Counted from the stretch's first letter, positions 1 to 10,297 are shown. The stretch is DNA of 64,000 nucleotides from Luteolibacter rhizosphaerae (GCF_025950095.1 NZ_JAPDDR010000006.1:248001-312000); one strand, 5' to 3'. Numbers and translations are program-made. Notes: generated by a model from the letters alone, not told the origin.

Positions 1-3000
1 CTCCGCGCGCCGGGAGGAGCCCTCGCGGATGTCCGGGGGGCGGAGTCCTCCTTGCGCGGTCTGTCGGAGCTTTGGCCGGGACGCTGGCTTTTCCCTTCGT
101 CCGCCACTGCCGGATCGGCGAATGCCTTCAATCTGCAGCAGAACATCGTGATCAACGAGATCTGCTACAATCCACCGGACCTCACGGCCGCGAGCGAGAA
201 CAAGCAATGGCTGGAGCTCTACAACCGCGGTGTCACGCCGGTGAATCTGAACGGCTGGAGCTTCGGGTCGGGCATCAGCTACGTCTTCGGGAACACGAGC
301 ATCCCGGCGGGCGGCTATCTGGTCGTGGCCAAGGAACCGGCCACGCTGTTGAGCGCCTTCCCGGGAATCAATGTCGTCGGTCCCTACGATTCCAGTCTTG
401 CGGGAAGCGGCGAGCGGGTCCTGCTGGTCGATGCCCTGGGCAACCCGGTCGATGAGGTCGGCTACATCGATGGCGGTCGGTGGCCGGGTGCCGCGGATGC
501 GGAAGGTTCGACCCTGGAGCTCAGGGATCCCCGCTCCGACAACTCGCTGCCCGAGGCTTGGGCGGCCAGCAATGAGAGTGCTCGCCGGGCTTGGAAGACC
601 TACACCTACCGGATGACTGCCGCTGCCAGCAGCGTGGGTCCGGACGGGCAGTGGCGCGAGTTCGTCTTCGGCCTTCTGGATAGCGGCGATGTCCTTCTCG
701 ATGACATCACGGTCACCGAAGCTCCGGACACGGCACCGGTCGCGATGATCTCCGGAGGCGACTTCGAATCGGGTCTGAGTGGCTGGCGCTTCCTAGGCAA
801 CCACCGGCACGCACAGCTCGTGTCGGACCCTTCCAGCACCGGGAATACGGTGCTCCGTCTCAGCGCCAAAGGTGCGACCGAGCACATGCACAACCATGTG
901 GAAACCACCCTGGCCGCGGGGCGCTCGGTCGTGAACGGACGCGTCTACGAGGTCTCGTTCCGAGCCCGCTGGCTCGGCGGGTCGAATCGCCTCAACACGC
1001 GTCTCTACTTCAACCGCGTGGCGAATACCACCGTGCTGGACCGAACGGATAACCCGGGAACTCCCGGCAGTATCAACTCCACGGCGCTTGCCAATGCGGG
1101 TCCGACCTTCACCAGCTTCTCCCACACGCCGGTGGTACCGGATCCCGGTGAAGCCGTCATCGTGAGCGCACGAGCGAAAGATCCCGACGGGCTCGGCATC
1201 TTCACGCTCCACTACTCCGTGGAGGGCGGGACGAGCGTCCCGGTTCCCATGAGCCTTGGTAGCGACGGGGTGACCTATACGGCCTCCATCCCCGGGCAAG
1301 CGGCGGCTTCGGTGGTGCGTTTCCACGTGGCAGCCACCGATGGAGCCCTGACTCCGGCGGTTTCCTATTTCCCTGCCGATGGCGCAGATTCCCACGCTCT
1401 CTATCAGGTGGATGACGGTTTGGCCGCCACCAATGGCAGGCACAACCTGCGCATCATCATGGCTCCGGACGACGAGGCCTTGCTCTATCAGACCAACAAT
1501 CTGATGAGCAACGAGCGCCTCGGATGCACGGTCATCTACAACGAGCACGAGGTGTACTATGATGTCGGCGTGCGTCTGAAGAGCAGCCAGCGCGGGCGGC
1601 CGGAGGCATCGCGCGTGGGATTCAATCTCGGCTTCAACCGCGACCAGCTTTTCCGGGGCGTTCATCGCACCGTGTCGATCGATCGCTCGGAAGGACAGGT
1701 GCCGGGGTGTCAGGAGATCCTTTTCGACCACATGATGTATGCCAGCGGTAGTGTACCCGCGGAATACAACGATCTCTGCAAGGTGATCGCGCCGAATCCC
1801 GCCCACACCAGTTCCGCCATCATGCAGTTGGCCCGCTATGGCGACGTCTTTCTCGACTCGCAGTTTGATTCCGGAAGTGACGGAACAAGCTACGAGTATG
1901 AGCTGATCTACTATCCGCTCACTACCGATGCCAATGGGTTCAAGCTTCCTCAGCCGGATAGCGTGGTGGGTACGGATTTGGTGAATCTCGGAGCCAGCAA
2001 GGAGAACTACCGCTGGAACTTCCTGCTCGAGAACAACGAGGACGTGGACGACTACTCGCGCATCATCGCGATGTGTCAGCAGTTCGGAAAATCCGGCACC
2101 GCTTTCGAGGCTGGCTTGGGCGACATCATCGATGTCGATCAATGGCTGCGCGCCCTGGCCTGCGCCTGTGCCACCGGCGCGGGAGATTCATTCTTCGATA
2201 ACTCGAACCACAACGGAATCTTCTACGCTCGTCCGGACGGCAGGGTGCTCTACTTCCCGCACGACATGGATTTCTCCTTCAGCTCGACGCGGGATATTTT
2301 CCAGAACAATGAGCTCCAGAAGCTCATGGCGGATCCGCTTCGCAAGCGCCTCTACCTGGGCCACCTCTACGACATCTGCACCCGCGTTTTCAATCAGAGC
2401 TACATGCAGGCGTGGACGAATCACTACGGCAGCCTGTTGCCGGGTGAGAACTTCGGCGCGCACCTCAGCTACATCAATACCCGCTCGAACTATATCCTCT
2501 CGCGGGTCAATGAGGAGATCGCTCCCATCAGCTTCGCCATCACGACCAATGGCGGGGCAAACTTCTCCACCGCCACCAGCCCGGTGAACTTGGCCGGGAC
2601 CGGTTGGGTTGACGTCCGGAACATCCGTCTCGCCGGAGCCACGGTGCCGCTTCAAGTAACCTGGACATCGGCCTCGGCATGGCAGGTCGCCGTTCCCTTG
2701 AGCTTCGGCTCGAACGTCATCTCGTTGGAGGCTCTCGACTTTGCGGGCAACGTCGTCGGCACGGACAGCATCACGGTGAACAATACCGGCGGCATCCAGG
2801 TGCCATCGCCCACCACCCTCGTGGTTTCCGAGATCTACTACAACCCGCCGGGTAGCGTGGAGGATACCGAGTATGTGGAGCTCATGAACGTCTCGCCGAC
2901 CTTCACGCTCGACCTGAGCAACGTGAATTTCAACACGGGGATCACCTGCTCTTTCCCCGGTGGTACCACGCTCCCTCCCGGCGGGCGTATTCTCTTCGTG

Positions 3001-3663
3001 AAGAACATCGCGGCCTTCAATGCCGCCTTCGGTGCCGGTAAGCCGATCGGCGGCACCTTCTCGAACAGCTTGGACAACTCCGGGGAGCAACTGATCCTGC
3101 GCCGCGCGAACGGCAACATCCTCCACAGCTTCACCTATCTCACCGCTCCGCCGTGGCCGGTCGAGGCGGATGGGGACGGCTACTCGCTGGTCTTGGTCAA
3201 TCCCTCGGCCGCCCCGAATCACAGCGACCCGATGAGCTGGCGTGCCAGTGCCGTGGCGGGCGGCTCCCCTGGCGCCGCCGATACCGAGAGCTACGTCTCT
3301 TGGAAAGCCGCGAACGGCAATCTGCCGGACAATGAAGACACCGATGGCGACGGGATCAGCAACCGGCTGGAGTACTTCCTCGGCGGCAATCCTGGAATCG
3401 CCGAGCCGGATCTGGCGCCTCTGGTGGCGATCGATCCCGACGGATCCTTCCAGATGTCGGTGACGCGGAGGGTCTCGGCGGAGAATGCCTCGGTGGTTCC
3501 CCAGTCGTCGGGGAATCTCTCCACCTGGGCCACTGCCGCCGGGTATGAGTTCCTCTCGAACGAGCGCCTGCCGGGCAGTCCGGCCCGGGACATGCTGACC
3601 TTCCGGATCGTTCCTCCGGTGAGCGCCACGCGTTTCTTCGTCCGCTTCTCTTTCCCGCCATAG
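1..3663 (+). CDS. CotH-kinase / lamin-tail-domain secreted protein, 5' partial
   Basis: The frame is open from base 1, so the true start lies left of the window; the first possible start inside is a weak TTG at 52, which I do not favour. Numbering from that TTG, residues about 33-140 form a lamin-tail domain (begins INEICYNPP), followed by a carbohydrate-binding-like beta segment near 225-320, then a CotH-kinase-like region around 460-800 with DVGVRLKSSQ and PHDMDFSF. A second lamin-tail domain begins with VSEIYYNPP near 925, and a calcium-binding-like DTDGDGISN element lies near 1100. This LTD-CotH-LTD layout is common in very large exported proteins of Verrucomicrobia and Planctomycetes; the substrate of such CotH domains is not known. 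No sorting signal is visible at the C-terminus. The next gene starts 33 bp downstream on the same strand. Family assignment is firm, function is not. Confidence 0.85.
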   Translation, partial: LRAPGGALADVRGAESSLRGLSELWPGRWLFPSSATAGSANAFNLQQNIVINEICYNPPDLTAASENKQWLELYNRGVTPVNLNGWSFGSGISYVFGNTSIPAGGYLVVAKEPATLLSAFPGINVVGPYDSSLAGSGERVLLVDALGNPVDEVGYIDGGRWPGAADAEGSTLELRDPRSDNSLPEAWAASNESARRAWKTYTYRMTAAASSVGPDGQWREFVFGLLDSGDVLLDDITVTEAPDTAPVAMISGGDFESGLSGWRFLGNHRHAQLVSDPSSTGNTVLRLSAKGATEHMHNHVETTLAAGRSVVNGRVYEVSFRARWLGGSNRLNTRLYFNRVANTTVLDRTDNPGTPGSINSTALANAGPTFTSFSHTPVVPDPGEAVIVSARAKDPDGLGIFTLHYSVEGGTSVPVPMSLGSDGVTYTASIPGQAAASVVRFHVAATDGALTPAVSYFPADGADSHALYQVDDGLAATNGRHNLRIIMAPDDEALLYQTNNLMSNERLGCTVIYNEHEVYYDVGVRLKSSQRGRPEASRVGFNLGFNRDQLFRGVHRTVSIDRSEGQVPGCQEILFDHMMYASGSVPAEYNDLCKVIAPNPAHTSSAIMQLARYGDVFLDSQFDSGSDGTSYEYELIYYPLTTDANGFKLPQPDSVVGTDLVNLGASKENYRWNFLLENNEDVDDYSRIIAMCQQFGKSGTAFEAGLGDIIDVDQWLRALACACATGAGDSFFDNSNHNGIFYARPDGRVLYFPHDMDFSFSSTRDIFQNNELQKLMADPLRKRLYLGHLYDICTRVFNQSYMQAWTNHYGSLLPGENFGAHLSYINTRSNYILSRVNEEIAPISFAITTNGGANFSTATSPVNLAGTGWVDVRNIRLAGATVPLQVTWTSASAWQVAVPLSFGSNVISLEALDFAGNVVGTDSITVNNTGGIQVPSPTTLVVSEIYYNPPGSVEDTEYVELMNVSPTFTLDLSNVNFNTGITCSFPGGTTLPPGGRILFVKNIAAFNAAFGAGKPIGGTFSNSLDNSGEQLILRRANGNILHSFTYLTAPPWPVEADGDGYSLVLVNPSAAPNHSDPMSWRASAVAGGSPGAADTESYVSWKAANGNLPDNEDTDGDGISNRLEYFLGGNPGIAEPDLAPLVAIDPDGSFQMSVTRRVSAENASVVPQSSGNLSTWATAAGYEFLSNERLPGSPARDMLTFRIVPPVSATRFFVRFSFPP

Positions 3664-3696
3664 ACTCCTGCCGGTTCCTAGGTTTCACTCGTCCGC

Positions 3697-4224
3697 GTGC
3701 GCGAGCTGATCCTGAACGAGGAGATCTACGACCGGGTGATTGTGGACCTGGTGCCACAGGCGCGCCGCTTCCTCTGGATCGTCACGGCGGATATCAAGGA
3801 TCTCCACGTGCCCACGGGGAAGCGGGCGGTTCCTTTTCTCAAGGTGCTGGCGGATCTGGTGGAGCAGGGAGTGGGCGTGCGGCTGATTCATGCCAAGGAG
3901 CCGGGGCCTCGCTTTCGGGCGGATTTCGATCGCTATCCCGTGCTTGTCGAAAGCGACCTTTTCGAGCGTGTCCTTTGTCCCCGGGTCCACACCAAGGCGG
4001 TGATCGCGGATGGCAAGAGCGCCTTTGTCGGCTCGCCGAATCTGACCGGTGCGGGGATGGGGGCGAAGCACCGCGACAAGCGGAACTTCGAAGCTGGATT
4101 CCTCACCGACGAGCCGGCGGACCTCGGCAAGCTGATGGCTTGGGTTGACGAGCTTTTCATCGGGGAGTTCTGCGGGCGCTGCCGTCTCCGCGACCGCTGT
4201 CCGGATCCGCTCGACGGCGATTGA
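3697..4224 (+). CDS. Phospholipase D-like domain protein, single HKD motif
   Basis: 175 residues from a GTG start. The C-terminal half carries one HxKx4D motif (HTKAVIAD) followed by GSPNLTGAGMG, the signature of PLD-superfamily phosphodiesterases. Classical PLD enzymes have two such motifs; single-motif members (for example the nuclease Nuc) work as dimers, so a dimer is inferred here. No signal peptide or membrane segment is visible, suggesting a cytoplasmic protein. The tail has a compact cysteine cluster, FCGRCRLRDRC, that could bind a metal and is not part of the standard PLD fold. It could be a nuclease, a phospholipase or an inactive relative; substrate unknown. It sits between the CotH-like gene and the TraB/GumN gene on the same strand, with no evident functional link. 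Confidence 0.75.
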   Translation: MRELILNEEIYDRVIVDLVPQARRFLWIVTADIKDLHVPTGKRAVPFLKVLADLVEQGVGVRLIHAKEPGPRFRADFDRYPVLVESDLFERVLCPRVHTKAVIADGKSAFVGSPNLTGAGMGAKHRDKRNFEAGFLTDEPADLGKLMAWVDELFIGEFCGRCRLRDRCPDPLDGD

Positions 4225-4287
4225 GACCCGGACTTCCGCCCGGAACTAAGGCTCGCTCCTTCCCCGGAACCGGGCCATCTTGGTGCC

Positions 4288-5223
4288 ATGGCCTGCGCCG
4301 CATCCCTCCTTCGTGTCTTCCTTGTCGTGGCGGCTTGCCTTCTTCCCGCTACTCTGCACGCGGAGCCGGAGCATCCGGTGAAGCCGCTGCTATGGAAGGT
4401 GGAGGGCCCCGGAGTCGAGAAGCCCGCCTATCTGTTCGGTACCATTCACATTGGCAAAACGGCCGCGGCCAAGCTCCACCCGGCGGCGGACAAGGCCTTC
4501 AAGCAAGCGACGGTGCTCCACACGGAGGCACCCTTCGACCCGGCCACGCAGACCGCGTCGATCGGGATGCTCACGCGCACGGATGGCAAGGAACTGGCGG
4601 AATCGATCGGGCCGGATCTCTCCAAGCGGGTGGCGGAGGAACTGAAGCACATCAACGATGAGCTGGACTCCACGCCCTTCCAGACCGTGAAGACTTGGTA
4701 TGTAGCCTACATGTTGCCCATGCTTCCCTACATGCTCGATGGCGCGAAGCCGCTCGACATGGCGCTATGGGATCGGGCGGAGAAGGCTAAAAAGAAGACC
4801 TCGGGCATGCAGACTCCCGAGGAGCAGGCGATCGGCTTCGAGGAGTTGACCGAGGAGGAGCAGACGACCCTCCTGAAGAATACGCTGGCGATGATGAAGA
4901 AGTATCGCGTGGAGCGGAAGGATCCGATGGCCGAACTGGTGACTGCCTACATCAGTGGGGATATCGAGCGGATTGATGCGCAGGCGACGAAGTCGATCGA
5001 AGAGACCTTCCACGGTGAGGACAAGGCGCTCGGCGAGCGGCTTCTCAAGAGCATCCTGACCGATCGCGATGCGATCATGACGGACTACATCGATGCCACG
5101 CTGAAGAAGTCTCCTGCCCAAGTTCACTTCTTTGCCGCCGGAGCCGCGCACTATACGGGGAAGGAAAGCGTGCGGGCGCGGCTGGAACGGAGGGGCTACA
5201 AGGTCACGCGGATTGAAGAGTAG
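4288..5223 (+). CDS. TraB/GumN family protein, exported
   Basis: 311 residues with an N-terminal signal peptide (hydrophobic [19 protein letters not shown]). The mature protein opens with LLWKVEGPG and the conserved LFGTIHIG motif, and closes with [11 protein letters not shown] followed by [15 protein letters not shown]; these N- and C-terminal GxxH elements define the TraB/PrgY/GumN family, some members of which are metal-dependent proteases. The middle is helical and acidic, as usual. Length matches bacterial GumN homologues. The ATG at 4288 gives a complete signal peptide. The gene ends in a 20-bp tail-to-tail overlap with the leftward LLM oxidoreductase gene. The in vivo substrate is unknown; periplasmic location is inferred. 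Confidence 0.85.
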   Translation: MACAASLLRVFLVVAACLLPATLHAEPEHPVKPLLWKVEGPGVEKPAYLFGTIHIGKTAAAKLHPAADKAFKQATVLHTEAPFDPATQTASIGMLTRTDGKELAESIGPDLSKRVAEELKHINDELDSTPFQTVKTWYVAYMLPMLPYMLDGAKPLDMALWDRAEKAKKKTSGMQTPEEQAIGFEELTEEEQTTLLKNTLAMMKKYRVERKDPMAELVTAYISGDIERIDAQATKSIEETFHGEDKALGERLLKSILTDRDAIMTDYIDATLKKSPAQVHFFAAGAAHYTGKESVRARLERRGYKVTRIEE

Positions 5224-6226
5224 TCGCCTCCGAGCGCCAGACCTCCGAGACGATCTGGTAGCTCTTCTTGCGGTCCTCATGGCGGTAGAAGCCCGAGTGG
5301 ACAATCAGTTCGTCGGCTTGGGTGGCTTCCACCAGTTTCTCCAGCTTCTCACGGATTGTATCCGGGCCGCCGATGACGGCCGCGCCGAGGAAGTCGTGGA
5401 CGGCCGCCTTTTCCGCCGGACTCCAGCGTCCGTCCATGGTGGGGATGGGTGGCGGCACAGGCGTGGGGGCATGCCGGATCAGATTGAGGATCTGCTGCTG
5501 TGCTGAGGTGGAGAGATAGCGCGCTTCCTCATCGGTCTCCGCGGCGATCACGGGCACGCCGACCATCGCGTAGGGTTCCGGCCAGCGCTCTGTAGGCTGG
5601 AAGCTGTCGCGGTAGATCTCCAACGCTTCGAAGAGAAGCCGCGGCGCGAAGTGGGCGGCGAAGGCAAAGGGCAGGCCGAGAAAACCAGCCAGCCGCGCGC
5701 TGAAGGTGCTGGAGCCCAGCAGCCATACCGGCACGTTCGAGTTCGCTCCGGGAATTGCCTTCACCCGCTGTGCGGGATTGGGCCTGCCGAGCAGGGCGAT
5801 GAGCTCCTGCACTTGAGCCGGGAAATCATCCGCAGCGCTCGGATCGCGGCGTAGGGCGCGCGAGGTGGTTTGATCGGTTCCGGGTGCGCGGCCCAAGCCG
5901 AGATCGATGCGTCCGGGGTAGAGCGCCTCCAAGGTGCCGAACTGTTCGGCGATCACCAGCGGCGCGTGGTTCGGCAGCATGATCCCGCCTGATCCCACGC
6001 GGATCGTCTTGGTAGCCGCGGCGACATGGCCGATGAGAACAGAGGTCGCCGCGCTGGCGATGCCCGGGATATTGTGGTGCTCCGCCAGCCAGAAGCGGGT
6101 GTAGCCCAGCGCCTCCACGTGCTGCGCCAGATCCACGCTGTTGCGGAAGCTCTCCGCCACGGTCCCACCCTCGGTGATCGGTGATAGATCGAGAACCGAG
6201 AGCCGGATGTCGCGGAGAGTCTTCAT
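5204..6226 (-). CDS. LLM-class flavin-dependent oxidoreductase (luciferase-like)
   Basis: 340 residues counted from the ATG at 6226; an upstream in-frame start at 6277 would add a 17-residue extension that is not family-like and would overlap the next gene. The protein begins [13 protein letters not shown] and contains [27 protein letters not shown] and [12 protein letters not shown], the standard signatures of MsnO8-type LLM monooxygenases, which use reduced FMN in a TIM barrel. It is the last gene of a five-gene leftward run of oxidoreductases (47 bp after the old-yellow-enzyme gene), so it probably receives reduced flavin from metabolism or from a neighbouring flavoprotein. Substrate unknown. 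The 3' end overlaps the convergent TraB/GumN gene by 20 bp. Confidence 0.88.
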   Translation of the reverse strand: MKTLRDIRLSVLDLSPITEGGTVAESFRNSVDLAQHVEALGYTRFWLAEHHNIPGIASAATSVLIGHVAAATKTIRVGSGGIMLPNHAPLVIAEQFGTLEALYPGRIDLGLGRAPGTDQTTSRALRRDPSAADDFPAQVQELIALLGRPNPAQRVKAIPGANSNVPVWLLGSSTFSARLAGFLGLPFAFAAHFAPRLLFEALEIYRDSFQPTERWPEPYAMVGVPVIAAETDEEARYLSTSAQQQILNLIRHAPTPVPPPIPTMDGRWSPAEKAAVHDFLGAAVIGGPDTIREKLEKLVEATQADELIVHSGFYRHEDRKKSYQIVSEVWRSEATTLQSA

Positions 6227-6273
6227 GGTCGTGGTAAGGAAATGCAGGTTGGCGGGAACGCAAACGGGTGGGA

Positions 6274-7344
6274 TCAAGCCAACTGCGCGATCTCGTCCAA
6301 GGTCGGGTAGTCGGTGTATCCTTCCGCCCCTTGTGCGTAGAAGGTGGCAGCGTTCGGCTTGTTCAGCGGCGCACCTGCCTCAAGGCGTTCCGGCAGATCC
6401 GGATTGGCGATGTAGAGGCGGCCATAGGAGATCGCATCGGCTTCGTCCTTCTTCAGGAGATCCTCGCCCTGCTCGCCGCTCAATTCCTGATTGGCGATGA
6501 AGGCGCCGGTGAAGGCCTTGCGGATGCCCTTGCTGAAGCGCGGGGAATCCAGAGCCTCCCGGACGAAGATGAAGGCGATGCCGCGGGCACTGCACTCGCG
6601 GGCCACGTGGCCGTAGGTGGCGGCGGGATCGGAATCGCCATTGCCATTCTCCGGCAGAGAGGGGGAGAGGTGGAGACCCACACGGTCCGCCCCCCACACG
6701 GAGATTGCGGCATCCACTGCTTCCAGCATGAAGCGCGCGCGGTTCTCGATGCTGCCACCGTAAGAGTCGGTGCGCTTGTTGGTTTCGTCGTTGAGGAACT
6801 GGTGCGGCAGGTAGCCGTTCGCACCATGGATCTCCACGCCGTCGAATCCCGCTTCCAGCGCGTTCTGCGCCGCCTTGCGATATTCCTCGATGATCCCGGG
6901 GATCTCCTGGAGCTCCAAGGCGCGCGGCACCTCGTAGGGCTTCTGCGGGCGCAGCAGGCTCACATGGCCCGGTTGTGCGAGGGCGCTGGAGGAAACCGGC
7001 TGTGCGCCACCCAGATAGTGTGGGTCGGAAATGCGGCCCACGTGCCAGAGCTGCGCGATGATCCGGCCACCGGCTTCATGCACGGCCTTCGTCACCAGCT
7101 TCCACCCTTCCACCTGCTCCTGCGACCAGAGGCCGGGAGTATCGGGATAGCCCACGCCCATCGGCGAGATGGAGGTGGCCTCGGACAGGATCAGGCCGGC
7201 GCTAGCACGCTGGCGATAGTACTCCGCCATCAGGGCGTTCGGCACGCGGCCTTCGCTGGAGCGGCAGCGCGTGAGCGGTGCCATGACGATGCGGTTCGGC
7301 AGCTCCCAGGCGCCGATCTTCACGGGTTGATGCAGCAGAGACAT
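6274..7344 (-). CDS. Old yellow enzyme family alkene reductase (NemA-like)
   Basis: 356 residues. It has the FMN-binding OYE barrel: an N-terminal [18 protein letters not shown], active-site [14 protein letters not shown] with the histidine/asparagine pair that binds the substrate carbonyl, and [13 protein letters not shown]. These match N-ethylmaleimide reductase and other classical ene-reductases, which use NAD(P)H to reduce alpha,beta-unsaturated carbonyls, quinones or nitro compounds in the cytoplasm. The gene lies 19 bp after the alcohol dehydrogenase gene and 47 bp before the LLM gene in one leftward operon. Close relatives in other bacteria are often controlled by electrophile-sensing repressors, which fits the ArsR-type gene at the head of this cluster (inference). 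Confidence 0.93.
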   Translation of the reverse strand: MSLLHQPVKIGAWELPNRIVMAPLTRCRSSEGRVPNALMAEYYRQRASAGLILSEATSISPMGVGYPDTPGLWSQEQVEGWKLVTKAVHEAGGRIIAQLWHVGRISDPHYLGGAQPVSSSALAQPGHVSLLRPQKPYEVPRALELQEIPGIIEEYRKAAQNALEAGFDGVEIHGANGYLPHQFLNDETNKRTDSYGGSIENRARFMLEAVDAAISVWGADRVGLHLSPSLPENGNGDSDPAATYGHVARECSARGIAFIFVREALDSPRFSKGIRKAFTGAFIANQELSGEQGEDLLKKDEADAISYGRLYIANPDLPERLEAGAPLNKPNAATFYAQGAEGYTDYPTLDEIAQLA

Positions 7345-7363
7345 GCGATTCGTATTTTGCGGT

Positions 7364-8410
7364 TCAGTTCTTGAGAGAGGCCATGTCGATGACGAAGCGG
7401 TACTTCACATCGCCCTTAAGCAGACGGTCGTAGGCTTCGTTGACCTGTTGGATGTCGATCATTTCGATCTCGCTCGCGATCCCCTGCTTGGCACAGAAGT
7501 CGAGCATCTCCTGCGTTTCCGCGATGCCGCCGATGGCGGAGCCGGAGAAGCTGCGGCGGGGCAGCAGGAGATTGAAGGCGGCCACCGGCAGCGGATTCTC
7601 CGGCGCGCCGACCAGCGTCAAATTGCCGTCCAGCTTGAGCAGCGAGAGATAGGCATTGATGTCGTGATCCGCGGAGACGGCATCGAGGATAAAGTCGAAA
7701 CTCGCGGCGTGCTTTTGCATCGCGTTCGCGTCCTTCGAGATCACGACTTCGTCCGCACCCAGCTTCAGGCCGTCCTCCACCTTGGAGGGAGAGGTCGTGA
7801 AGAGCACGGTGTGCGCGCCCATCGCGTGGGCGAACTTCACCCCCATGTGACCGAGGCCGCCGAGCCCGACGATGCCCACCTTCTTGCCCGGGCCGACCTT
7901 CCAGTGGCGCAGGGGCGAGTAGGTGGTGATCCCCGCGCAGAGCAGTGGCGCGGCGGCAGCGGGATCAAGTCCGTCCGGGATTCGGAGACTGAAGGCCTCA
8001 TCGACCACGATGGCGTCCGAGTAACCGCCGAAAGTGATGCCGCCCGAGATCTTGTCCTCGCCGTTGTAAGTGAAGGTGGGGAAGCTGAGGCAATATTGCT
8101 CCAAGCCTGCCTTGCAATTGTCGCATTCGCGGCAGGAGTCAACCATGCAGCCGACGGCGGCGAGATCACCGATCTTGAACTTGCTCACCTTGTCACCGGT
8201 CTTGGTGACGCGGCCGACGATTTCGTGGCCTGGAACGCAGGGGTAGACCGTGTTGTGCCACTCGTTGCGGGCCTGGTGGAGGTCGGAGTGGCAGACGCCG
8301 CAGTAGAGGATCTCGATGTGGATGTCGGTCGGGCCCGGCTCACGGCGATCGATGCTGAACGGGGCGAGGGCGGCGGTGGCGGACTGGGCCGCGTAGGCTT
8401 TGGTGCTCAT
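7364..8410 (-). CDS. Zinc-dependent NAD(P) alcohol dehydrogenase (YahK/CAD-like)
   Basis: 348 residues, the normal length for medium-chain alcohol dehydrogenases. The catalytic zinc site is visible in CGVCHSDLH and PGHEIVG, the structural zinc site as four cysteines in CRECDNCKAGLEQYC, and the nucleotide site in GIVGLGGLGHMGVK. The overall pattern is closest to YahK/cinnamyl-alcohol-dehydrogenase type aldehyde reductases, which prefer NADPH and reduce a broad range of aldehydes. It lies 39 bp after the SDR gene and 19 bp before the OYE gene. In this operon the likely role is reduction of reactive aldehydes; the exact substrate cannot be read from sequence. Confidence 0.93.
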   Translation of the reverse strand: MSTKAYAAQSATAALAPFSIDRREPGPTDIHIEILYCGVCHSDLHQARNEWHNTVYPCVPGHEIVGRVTKTGDKVSKFKIGDLAAVGCMVDSCRECDNCKAGLEQYCLSFPTFTYNGEDKISGGITFGGYSDAIVVDEAFSLRIPDGLDPAAAAPLLCAGITTYSPLRHWKVGPGKKVGIVGLGGLGHMGVKFAHAMGAHTVLFTTSPSKVEDGLKLGADEVVISKDANAMQKHAASFDFILDAVSADHDINAYLSLLKLDGNLTLVGAPENPLPVAAFNLLLPRRSFSGSAIGGIAETQEMLDFCAKQGIASEIEMIDIQQVNEAYDRLLKGDVKYRFVIDMASLKN

Positions 8411-8449
8411 GATGGGTAGGGGAGACGGGGCGGGTGCGTGGTTTTTGGA

Positions 8450-9244
8450 CTAGAAGAGACTGTGAAGCAGACCGCCCTCGGCGCGGAGGGCCGCACCATT
8501 GGTGGCCGCGGAGCGCGGGCTGGCGACGTAGGCGACAAAGGAGGCGATCTCATCCGTCTGGATGAAGCGACGCAGCAGCGAATTGGGGCGCATGGTGGTG
8601 AAGAACTCCTTCTCCACTTGCTCTGAGGGCTTGTTCTGGTCGCGGGCGAGATCCTTCACGAATTGCTCCACACCTTCCGACCATGTCGGACCAGGCATGA
8701 TGGTATTCACCGTGACGCCAGTGCCGGTGGTGAGCCCGGCGAGGCCACGGGCGAGCGAGACCTGCATGGTCTTCGTCACGCCGTAGTGGATCATTTCCGC
8801 CGGCACGTCGGAGGAGGACTCGCTGGAGATGAAGATGATGCGGCCCCAGTTGCGCGACTTCATCTTCGCCAGGTAGGTGCGGCTCAGGCGCATGCCGCTC
8901 ATGAAGTTGGTCTCGAAGAAGCGATACCAATCGGCATCGGGGATTTCCTCAAAGGGCTTCGGCTCGAAGATGCCGAGATTGTTGACGAGGACTTCCACAT
9001 CGGGGAATTCGGTGGCGATCCGATCGCTCTCTTCCACCTTGCCGAGATCGCCGGCGAAGCTTTCGAGGGATGCATCGGGCACATCCTGCCGGATAGCGGC
9101 GATGGCTTCATCGACACGGGCCTGCGTGCGGCCGTTGATGATGACGCGGGCACCCTCCGCTGCGAGGGTCTTGGCGATGGCGAGGCCGATGCCGGCGGTC
9201 GAGCCGGTGACGAGGGCGAGTTTGCCGGTGAGTTGAAGGTCCAT
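8450..9244 (-). CDS. SDR-family oxidoreductase
   Basis: 264 residues, classical short-chain dehydrogenase length. The N-terminus carries the Rossmann motif GSTAGIGLAIAK, then LVNNLGIFEPKPF where NNAG is expected, the catalytic serine in FISSESSSD and the catalytic pair in YGVTK. An arginine (INGR) after beta-strand 2 hints at NADP preference. It lies 21 bp downstream of the aldo/keto reductase gene and 39 bp upstream of the zinc alcohol dehydrogenase gene, in the same leftward transcription unit. The substrate is unknown; 3-oxoacyl reductase-like and polyol dehydrogenase-like SDRs look alike at this level. Confidence 0.92.
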   Translation of the reverse strand: MDLQLTGKLALVTGSTAGIGLAIAKTLAAEGARVIINGRTQARVDEAIAAIRQDVPDASLESFAGDLGKVEESDRIATEFPDVEVLVNNLGIFEPKPFEEIPDADWYRFFETNFMSGMRLSRTYLAKMKSRNWGRIIFISSESSSDVPAEMIHYGVTKTMQVSLARGLAGLTTGTGVTVNTIMPGPTWSEGVEQFVKDLARDQNKPSEQVEKEFFTTMRPNSLLRRFIQTDEIASFVAYVASPRSAATNGAALRAEGGLLHSLF

Positions 9245-9265
9245 GGTGGTGGGAGGTTGAGGGGT

Positions 9266-10297
9266 TCAGGCGACGGGGGAGGGATTCCGCTCGAAGTTGG
9301 CTTGGTGGAAATAGGGATACGCCTTTGGTGTATCGCTCGCCGCGTCGAGTTTGGCCACCTGCTCTTTTGTAAGGTTCCAGCCCACCGCGCCGAGGTTCTG
9401 CTTCAGTTGCTCCTCGTTGCGTGCGCCGATGACAATGGTGGAGACGGTCGGGCGCTGCAGCAGCCAGTTGAGCGCGATTTGCGGGATGGTCTTGCCGGTT
9501 TCGGCGGCGATTTCGTCAAGCGCGTCGACGACCCTGTAGAGATACTCTTCATCCACTGGGGGGCCCACGTCCACGTTGAGCTGGGATTGCAGGCGGCTGT
9601 CCTTCGGCAGCGGGGTGCCGCGGCGGATCTTGCCGGTCAGGCGCGCCCAGCCGAGCGGGCTCCAGACGACGGCGCCGATCTTCTGATCGATTCCCAGCGG
9701 CATCAGCTCCCATTCGTAGCTGCGGCCGATCAAGGAGTAGTAAGCTTGGTGTGCCACGTAGCGCGCCCAGCCATACTTCTCTGCGATGGCCAAGGACTTC
9801 ATCAGATGCCAGCCGGAGAAGTTCGACACGCCGATGTAGCGGATCTTTCCGGCGCGGATGAGGTCATCCAATGTGGAGAGCGTCTCCTCGATCGGGGTCT
9901 GGGCGTCGAAGCCGTGGAGTTGGAAGAGATCGATGTAATCCGTTCCGAGTCGCTTCAGGCTCGCGTTGATGGCTTCGGTCAGGTGGTGCCGGGAGGATCC
10001 GATGTCGTTCGGGCCCTCGCCGGTGCGGAAGGTGGCCTTGGTCGAGATCAGCACTTGGTCACGGCGGCCCTGGATGGCTTTCCCAAGGATTTCCTCGGCA
10101 TGTCCGGCAGAGTAAACGTCCGCGCTATCGAACATCGTGAGCCCGGCTTCCAAGCTCACGTCGACCAAGCGCTTGGCTTCTTCCACGCCGCTGTTGCCCC
10201 AGGCCTCGAAGAGCGGGCCCTTGCCGCCGAAGGTGCCAGTGCCGAGCGTTAAAACCGGGACCTTCAGCCCGGAGCCTCCTAAATATCGGTATTCCAT
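9266..10297 (-). CDS. Aldo/keto reductase, first gene of the oxidoreductase operon
   Basis: 343 residues from the ATG at 10297; the longer frame to 10333 would run through the operator-like repeat and lacks family similarity. It starts YRYLGGSGLKVPVLTLGTGT and has the AKR tetrad: Asp in FDSADVYSAG, its tyrosine, Lys in ISTKATF and His in FQLHGFD, plus the cofactor-binding tail IVIGARNEEQL. It resembles the YajO/Tas-like soluble NADPH aldo/keto reductases. Being closest to the shared regulatory region (10298-10412), it is probably the first gene transcribed leftward and the one whose promoter the divergent ArsR-type protein controls (inference). Substrate unknown; a broad aldehyde/ketone reductase is likely. 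Confidence 0.93.
   Translation of the reverse strand: MEYRYLGGSGLKVPVLTLGTGTFGGKGPLFEAWGNSGVEEAKRLVDVSLEAGLTMFDSADVYSAGHAEEILGKAIQGRRDQVLISTKATFRTGEGPNDIGSSRHHLTEAINASLKRLGTDYIDLFQLHGFDAQTPIEETLSTLDDLIRAGKIRYIGVSNFSGWHLMKSLAIAEKYGWARYVAHQAYYSLIGRSYEWELMPLGIDQKIGAVVWSPLGWARLTGKIRRGTPLPKDSRLQSQLNVDVGPPVDEEYLYRVVDALDEIAAETGKTIPQIALNWLLQRPTVSTIVIGARNEEQLKQNLGAVGWNLTKEQVAKLDAASDTPKAYPYFHQANFERNPSPVA

Noticed and set aside
793-2142. 449-codon minus-strand frame inside the CotH gene
   Set aside because: No family motif; opposite a gene with clear LTD and CotH features.
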